This document shows positions 58,219-64,000 of a stretch of DNA of 64,000 nucleotides, piece after piece; positions within the stretch are counted from its first letter, which is position 1, and every line of letters starts with the position of its first letter. Location: the NCBI GenBank assembly GCA_963281255.1, contig OY725493.1:3999857-4063856 (forward strand). The letters run 5' to 3'. The DNA is from Aphrocallistes beatrix (Eukaryota > Porifera > Hexactinellida > Sceptrulophora > Aphrocallistidae). The position numbers were made by a program, and so were the translations under genes. Under the pieces are notes generated by a model. It did no database searches and was not told the origin of the DNA. It saw nothing but the letters and a program-made list of their open reading frames with translations.

Positions 58219-58329
58219 TACATTGCATTTCTATATTCTCTGTTTTGTGGATTCGCTAAAAGAAGTGGACGCTCAACTATGAGTTCGCTCAAACGGGTTT
58301 CGCTCAAGTGGGGAAGGCCCAATGGACGA

Positions 58330-58576
58330 ATACACTGAGTATCCGAGAAGAGAGAATTTCAGTGATTTGTTTTTGTGCTGGAGATGAATTGTTTTCGAGA
58401 TTTCTGCATTCTCGATCCTGAGATGGTTCATTTCCATCGTAACCCAAAAGTGAATTGATTAAATGAACAAATCGTTGTTCACTGCAATAGAAATTAAACC
58501 GAGCATTATTTTCTTTTCATAAATTAACTCGTTCTGCAAACAAGTATTTAGTTGAATTAAAGTCCTTAGTTTGTAT
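58330..58576. other. No recognised feature
   Basis: Unique AT-rich stretch. Confidence 0.3.
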
Positions 58577-59335
58577 TAGATCTAAAAAATAAATATTTTT
58601 CAACTTATCATTGACTTGATTGAAATACAAATTCTATGGAGAACTTTGAATATATCAGAAAATTGCAAATCTAATCAAGAAATATTCGTCCAAGTGTGGA
58701 TATTATGCTAAACAATCTTCACAATTATTGTGAATAATGTATAAGGAAAAATTTGGAAACTATTCATAATTACTTTGGTTCTGGCCTTGGACCTCCCAGA
58801 TTCGGTCAAAACCCCCCATTTATGATCCAAAAAGAGATATTTCTCTATCTCTTTAAATATAAGCCCAAATTCTTAGTTCTCACTTCCAAATATACTTTTT
58901 ATAAGGATATATATATGATTCATTGATAATAATTGCACTACATCCTATGGAATGTTAAGTTTTAGATTTTTGTCATGTGATGACGTAACATTTTTCGAAA
59001 ATCCTAACTTAGAAACTAAAAGTCGTTGACTTTTGCACTAACTTCCTAATATACTTTTTGGAAGCTCTTTATTCATTCTAAACTGATGGGAAAACAGGAA
59101 AACCATATGATTCGGCTTACAACATACGATGAAAGTAGAGCTAGAGTAGAGCTAGAGTAGAGCTAGAGTAGAGCTATAAGAGATGTTAAGCGTGGGCACG
59201 TATCTCCGTCTTGAAATACTAGCACATTCCTAACCGTTTTTGATTCTCATTTGTAGTTTTTGAGATACAGTGTCTCAAAGTCTGTTTTTTTTCGTTTTTC
59301 GACAGCACATCTTAAATTGTGACATAACCCCAAAT
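58577..59335 (+). repeat. Family A internal fragment with short tandem repeat
   Basis: Collinear with family A from AAAATAAATATTTTTCAACT to the CGACAGCACATCTTA block, with a deletion. Near 59137-59175 AGAGCTAGAGT is repeated three to four times where other copies have it once or less. Confidence 0.75.
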
Positions 59336-59565
59336 TCTGTAAAAATTGACATAATCCAAACATATTGTAATTATGTTTTTATATCATTGTAAGATGTCTA
59401 AATAATCAGAGAATGAAATATTTTGTCAATCCGATGATTATTTATGTACTTATAGCAGGTAAAATCTGGCCTTTCTCAATCAAAATCTATTAATTTAAAT
59501 TTTTAAATTATCAATTGGCGCACATCCGTAAAATCACCCCAACTCCAAAAATAATCATATTTTAA

Positions 59566-61309
59566 GGATACCGCCCTCGAAAAACTTTGCCTGGCGTAAA
59601 AAAAAAGGCAAAATTTTGTATTGTCAATTTCATTGTATTACTGAGCGGTCTACCGTCTGATAGTACTAGTTGGACGGTATTTATTTTGATTTTTATGAGT
59701 TAACCCCCTAAAGTTTAGCGTTACTAAAAATTGAAAAATTATTTGAGGTTTTTGACGCATTCACCAAATAGTTTGTAACTTATTTGATAATTTTTTAATG
59801 ATATGGACCTTAACATTGTTTTGGCACCTTTGGAGATTATATTACACAAAGATTTAGAAGAATGGCCAAATAAAATCCAAACAAAATAGCTCGATAAGGG
59901 AGTTCATTTATTAAATACTCGAGAAATCGCCTGTTTGATATCAGATATTTAGCGATCACTGGACCAGAAATAAAATTATGATAGTTTAAAAAAAATTTGC
60001 TCGGATCCGAGCATTTGTTCGAGATATATCGCTTATTATAGGTAAAGTTCGGGCATAATATCTCTCTATGATCCCGAAAGAGGCCGATGTCATATCTTAA
60101 AAACTATTGAAGATATATAATCTATTATATTCTTAAATAAAAGGATATATGCTAAAATATATAGGTTCTTCAAACATTCCTTTGTCAAAAGATGAATATT
60201 TCTCAACTTATCATTGGTTTAATTGTAATAAATTATATGGAGAACTTTGAATATATCAGAAAATGGCGAATCTAATCATTAAATATGTATCCAAATGTGG
60301 CTATTATGCTAAATAATTAATACAATTGTCCTTAATAATGTGTATAGAAAAATTGGAGAAATTTTGATAATTATTTTGAAATTTCTGGTCATGAACCTCC
60401 CAGATTCGGTCAAAAACCCCATTTAGGGTCCAAAAAGGGATATCTCTATTTCTGTAAATATAAGCCCAAATTCTTAGTTCTCACTTCCTAATGTACTTTT
60501 TAAGTGGGAACATATATGATTCATAGATAATAATTGAACTGCATCCTATGGAATGTTAAGTTTTAGATTTTTGTCATATGATGACGTAGCATTTTTCGAA
60601 AATCCTAACTTGGAAACTAAAAGTCGTAGACTTTCGCTCTAACTTCCTAATATACTTTTTGGAAGCTCATTCGAATAAATGTCTGTGAATGCTTTTGTCC
60701 ATTTTTAATAACTCATTTTACATTCTTCTTAACAGCTAAACTTAAAATCTCTATATCTCAAGACTTTAAAATTTCAAAATTGTTCGTCTTTACAAAATTT
60801 TAAGTCAAAATCGGTTTGAGATAGAGGTTTGAAAATTTCAAGAGTTGTTCCATATCATTAGGCGATGAACGTAGGACCACTTTATCTTCGATATCTTATA
60901 ACTTGGTGATTTTATTCCTGATTTCCCAATAAGAAAAGGCATTTTTGGCCCTTTTTTTCGGACACCGATCAAATTTACAAATTTTGTCATTTTAAAACTT
61001 CCTTTTGGTCCTATATAGTGGCAAATATGATAGACCATCTATGATTTGATTTTGGAAGCATTTGTTGACTTGGTATGTCCTAAAAAAATTTTGAGTGCCC
61101 GGATTTCTACCATTAAGATGTGCTAGTGATAAACGAAAAAAACAGACTTTGAGACACTGTATCTCAAAAACTAGAAATGTTGATCAAAAATGGATTGGAA
61201 TGTGCAAGTATTTCTTGACAGAGATACCTGCCCACGCTTAACATCTCTTATAGCTCTACTTTCATCGTATGCTGCAAGCAAATCATTTGGCTTTTCGAGG
61301 GCGGTATCC
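59566..61309 (+). mobile_element. Family A TTAA-target element, complete
   Basis: TIRs GGATACCGCCCTCGAAAAAC and complement, TTAA at 59562-59565 and 61310-61313. 1744 bp, a diverged subfamily of the 1.9-kb copies. Confidence 0.9.
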
Positions 61310-61315
61310 TTAACT

Positions 61316-61880
61316 GCTTTGAAATATTAAATAACATACAAATATCCTTATTCGACAACTTATAGCAGTACTTAACTGCAAAATATGATATATCAAAAAA
61401 TTTCACCTTCAAAAGTGTGAAAAACTGGTCATTCATATCTGGCCACCAAAAATAACCACATCCGATAGTATCCACTGGAATCCCAGATCAATAACTTTAT
61501 TCAAACATGCCAGATTATCATTTGAATTCTGAATTCGTGTCCAGCATTGAATTTCTATTAATTTGATATATATATTGACCATATTTGGAGAATCTTTTTT
61601 TGTTGTCCGTGCCTCGCAACGGCCAGGAATTTTTTCTTATTCCTGGCCGTTGTTATAAACCCGTAGCCAAAGGATTCTCCAAATGTGTCCAATATATATA
61701 TCAAGTTGCTGGAAATAATGCTGAGCACGAACTCGGCTTTAAAATGATTATTTGGCATTATTGAAAGAAGTTATAGATATGAGACCTTTCGCTTCAAAAA
61801 TGTGTCGTATTTTGAGTGACACCAGGTAGTGCAAGTGGCTCTAAGTGGCGAAATATTGGCATTGAAATTTAAAAATCGAG
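61316..61880. repeat. Family B fragment next to family A
   Basis: Contains the B interior and the GCAACGGCCAGGAAT/ATTCCTGGCCGTTG stem; both TIRs are missing. It begins right after the A element's TTAA. Confidence 0.75.
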
Positions 61881-62186
61881 ATTAATGTTTATATTGGGAA
61901 ATCTCGAGTCCTGGAACTTGGGTCCATTGTGTATTATTGATATCTCGTAATCCGCACAAGTTAGACGGAGTCATATTTTTGGAGCCCCTTGATCAAGTTG
62001 CCTTACCTCAACTAATTGTGGAGTGTGAGTTATGCGATTTTCACTCCTGATTTTCACACATTTTTAGATCAATTTTGTTGATATTCTAGCCTGTGACACA
62101 AATGAGTGTATGCATGCGAAGCGGGCTTGTGAAATATAAATCCCATTCTAACTTAAATTGACTCATTGGAACGAGTAAAACGAAAA
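61881..62186. other. No gene; small Helitron 3' remnant
   Basis: GCATGCGAAGCGGGCTTGT near 62113-62131 resembles a Helitron 3' tip. Otherwise unique. Confidence 0.35.
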
Positions 62187-62510
62187 CCCTTACTATTAAA
62201 CTCGATTATGTGTGTATGTTTATATATATATATATATACATATATATATAGTATATAGTATATACATATGTAACGAATTGTTTGAATAGACTGCCAAACA
62301 TCGAAAGCTGAATTTAGGCATGTTGGAGGCTTTTGGCTATAATTTCTGACCTCAGACGGAAATGTCCACTCATCATGGAATTATGACGTCATTGTCACCT
62401 TTTTATAATTAAAAAATTCAGTTTTTTAACTATAACTCAGCCGTTAGGTGATAGAATGGTGAAATTTTAATAGACTGTGATATTAATATTTTTCACATAT
62501 GATACAAGTA

Positions 62511-63117
62511 CAGTAGAATTTGGTTAGTACGTACTCAGATAATACGTACTTTGGTTTAGTACGTACTCATTTCTCTAAGCCAAAAAACATTTATAAGATA
62601 GATTTCTATGAAGTATCAACTCGGTTAGTATGTACAGTCGAAACCGGGTTTTTCTAACGAATTTTTAATGCACATATTATTCAATTCGTTATTATAATTA
62701 ATTTTCATCTTTTTTTTCTAACTCGGATTATTCTAACTTATCAGGTTATTCGAACTTTTTACGGTATAAAAAATTCCAAATTGACTAGTATTTTCCATCG
62801 GTTTATTCTGACAGGTTTTTCTAACTATCGATTTTTCTAACTCGGTTTATTCTAACTATCGGTTTTATCTAATTAGTTTTTTTCTAAATATCGCTTTTTT
62901 CTAACTCGATTTATTCTAACTATCGATTTTTCTGACTCTTTTTATTCTAACTATTGCTTTTTCTAAATCGGTTTATTCTAACTATCGGTTTTATCTAACT
63001 CGGTTTTTTCTAACTTTCGGATTTTTCTAACTATTCTTACCGGTTTGGACTGTACTTACGGATAGTACATACTAATAATTCCCTCCAAAATGGGTACCTC
63101 TTATCCGAGTTCTACTG
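62511..63117. mobile_element. Tigger-like MITE holding another MITE
   Basis: CAGTAGAATTTGGTTAGTAC and the right end CCGAGTTCTACTG are inverted, TA flanks at 62509-62510 and 63118-63119. The motif AGTACGTACT is repeated inside. Without the nest it is about 190 bp. Confidence 0.85.
62635..63052. mobile_element. Nested MITE made of TTTTTCTAACTCGG repeats
   Basis: CAGTCGAAACCGG and CCGGTTTGGACTG ends, TA on both sides. The interior is many copies of TTATTCTAACTATCGGTTTT-type units of about 14 and 28 bp. Confidence 0.85.
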
Positions 63118-63168
63118 TATCATCAAAATATGATGGCTCATCTTTCCGTTGTGACGTAATCATCATTA

Positions 63169-63295
63169 CAAGCGCGCTTCGCTTGATTGTGCTGCGCGGC
63201 TGGCAGACACTGTATCCACCAGAGGCGCCCTTTGGGCGCATGTTGCCAGATTGATTGATTATTAGGTGGATTTCATCTCTAAATACGTCTGTCCT
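63169..63295 (-). mobile_element. Helitron-like 3'-end fragment
   Basis: Starts CAAGCGCGCTTCGCTTG after A, with the GAGGCGCCCTTTGGGCGC stem; similarity ends at AAATACGTCTGTCC. Confidence 0.78.
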
Positions 63296-63464
63296 TTATA
63301 AGGCTAGTAGATCTTACCAACGTATTCACTTATTGTTAATTGTCTAAACTTGTAATTCTACCATTCTTAATTGTGCTCTTGATTTATCTACATCGGCTTG
63401 ATTGGTAGCTACAGATTAGGGCGTAACATAATTATCAAGTTTACCAAACACAACTAATCGTTAA
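63296..63464. other. Leader of an LTR retrotransposon, boundaries not resolved
   Basis: Composition changes here and the sequence leads into Gag. A TGGTAGCTACAG near 63404 could be part of a primer binding site, but I cannot match a tRNA or define an LTR end. Confidence 0.3.
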
Positions 63465-64000
63465 TGGCATCCGCGACATCGACCCTTGCAGAAGGGAGAG
63501 CGTATAGAGGACTGGAGACATTTGTTTGAGGCAGCGACTTTACATATCCGTGGGCTTGAAGAAGGAGAAAAGAAAGCAATCCAACTACTACCAGCTTACA
63601 TAAATCGTAGTATCGCCGATAGGGAAGCCGTGAGGGATGTCTCAAAAAAGGCCGTAACAGTGGAAGGGGCACTTACGAGCTTAGCGCAAGTATTAGACCC
63701 ACCAATGGATACTTTTACGGCGATGCAGGAGGTAAGCCGATTACACTGGCAGCCAGGACAAGACGTAGCCGAATATTTCTTCACCCTAAAGAGGAAAGCC
63801 ACATATGCAAACCTGGGTTTGAAACACGTGGCGTCACTGCTTGCGGCCCAGTTACCCAGAGACATTCAAACCCGTATCAAGGTAGAAGTGACCGGTATTA
63901 ATGATAGTCTTGAGCAGGAAGATGCCCATAAACTAATTCGTACAGTCAGAAGTGAGCTAACGGAGAAGGGATACGCATTGGACAAGGGAAATCGCGACTT
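63465..64000 (+). CDS. Gag-like protein, Ty3/Gypsy-type LTR retrotransposon (partial, 5' frame break)
   Basis: The frame is open from 63465 to the window end (178 codons) and reads RIEDWRHLFEAATLHIRG, then DPPMDTFTAMQEVSRL and QPGQDVAEYFFTLKRKA, followed by ASLLAAQLPRDIQTRIK. That order (W...F...L, then PGQ-V-EY, then LP-x-I) is the capsid region of Gypsy-type Gag. The nearest ATG (63464) is in another frame and reads MASATST before diverging, so one indel near 63485 probably broke the start. GC content is higher than in the rest of the window, consistent with a more recent arrival. The zinc knuckle and Pol would lie past the window. Confidence 0.75.

Larger units (their letters stand above)
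54433..58320 (+). mobile_element. Decayed MULE with three nested insertions
   Basis: The 9-bp repeat AATGGACGA flanks it (54424-54432, 58321-58329). TIRs share CCCCACTTGAGC, GAAACCCGTTTGAGCGAACT and ACTTCTTTTAGCG in the same order from each end. Inside are a transposase pseudogene, a family B element (55470-56845, itself holding a Tigger-like MITE) and a mariner-like MITE (57632-58218). Without insertions it would be about 1.9 kb. Confidence 0.88.
62187..63168 (+). mobile_element. Helitron-like copy, 3' truncated, with nested MITEs
   Basis: The 5' end CCCTTACTATTAAACTCGA is slightly changed; TA tract and internal block follow. A Tigger-like MITE interrupts at 62511. The copy stops at ATCATCATTA where the 3' end of a reverse copy (CAAGCGCGCTTCGCTTG) begins. 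Confidence 0.8.

Noticed and set aside
63464-63550. ATG at 63464 as the Gag start.
   Set aside because: That frame stops after about 22 codons; the Gag similarity is in the neighbouring frame.

Overview
This is animal nuclear DNA. It is AT-rich and gene-poor, almost nothing in it has long open reading frames, and most of it is layered DNA transposons. Two genes place it in Metazoa: an intact 60S ribosomal protein eL19 (RPL19) frame at 11492-12091 (+), and an MSL1-like frame (dosage-compensation/MSL complex scaffold, with coiled coil and PEHE motif) at 44068-44946 (-). The composition and the transposon mix fit an invertebrate; I cannot name the species.

Layout. 1-8.2 kb: a decayed mariner transposase split by two head-to-tail TTAA-target elements (family A), one of which holds a Helitron-like element. 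A second TTAA family (B) and another Tc1/mariner relic follow. 9-11.4 kb: Tc1-like and hAT MITEs, then a 593-bp TIR element ending 90 bp before the RPL19 start codon. 12.5-15.7 kb: Helitron-like copies and a GC-rich hAT MITE. 16.4-22.3 kb: a nest of MITEs between two matching Harbinger-like ends, including a 944-bp near-perfect hairpin. 22.3-26.4 kb: mostly unique sequence with a Tc1 relic and two short hairpins. 26.5-39.2 kb: a dense cluster of Helitron-like copies in both orientations, some inside each other and pierced by Tigger-like and mariner-like MITEs. 39.6-42 kb: B-family elements and a cysteine-rich transposon-protein relic. 44-45 kb: the MSL1-like gene. 47.0-48.7 kb: a MULE with an exact 9-bp target duplication that carries only a FLYWCH-domain protein and has a 29-copy satellite in one terminal repeat. 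49-50 kb: a minisatellite. 50.6-53.7 kb: family A with family B nested in it. 54.4-58.3 kb: a decayed autonomous-type MULE, also with a 9-bp target duplication and with three further elements inside it. 58.6-61.9 kb: A and B pieces. 62-64 kb: a Helitron-like copy with two nested MITEs, then the Gag start of an LTR retrotransposon that runs off the window.

The most informative signal is the set of before/after insertion pairs inside the window itself. Repeated families supply the empty site for several insertions: Helitron-like elements enter between A and T with no duplication, A and B elements enter at TTAA, and MULEs leave 9-bp duplications. The Helitron-like family ends in CTTG rather than CTRR, has up to three consecutive GC-rich stem-loops at its 3' end, carries an internal (TA)n tract that hosts later insertions, and repeatedly carries CRE-like TGACGTCA and AP-1-like TGACTCA motifs.
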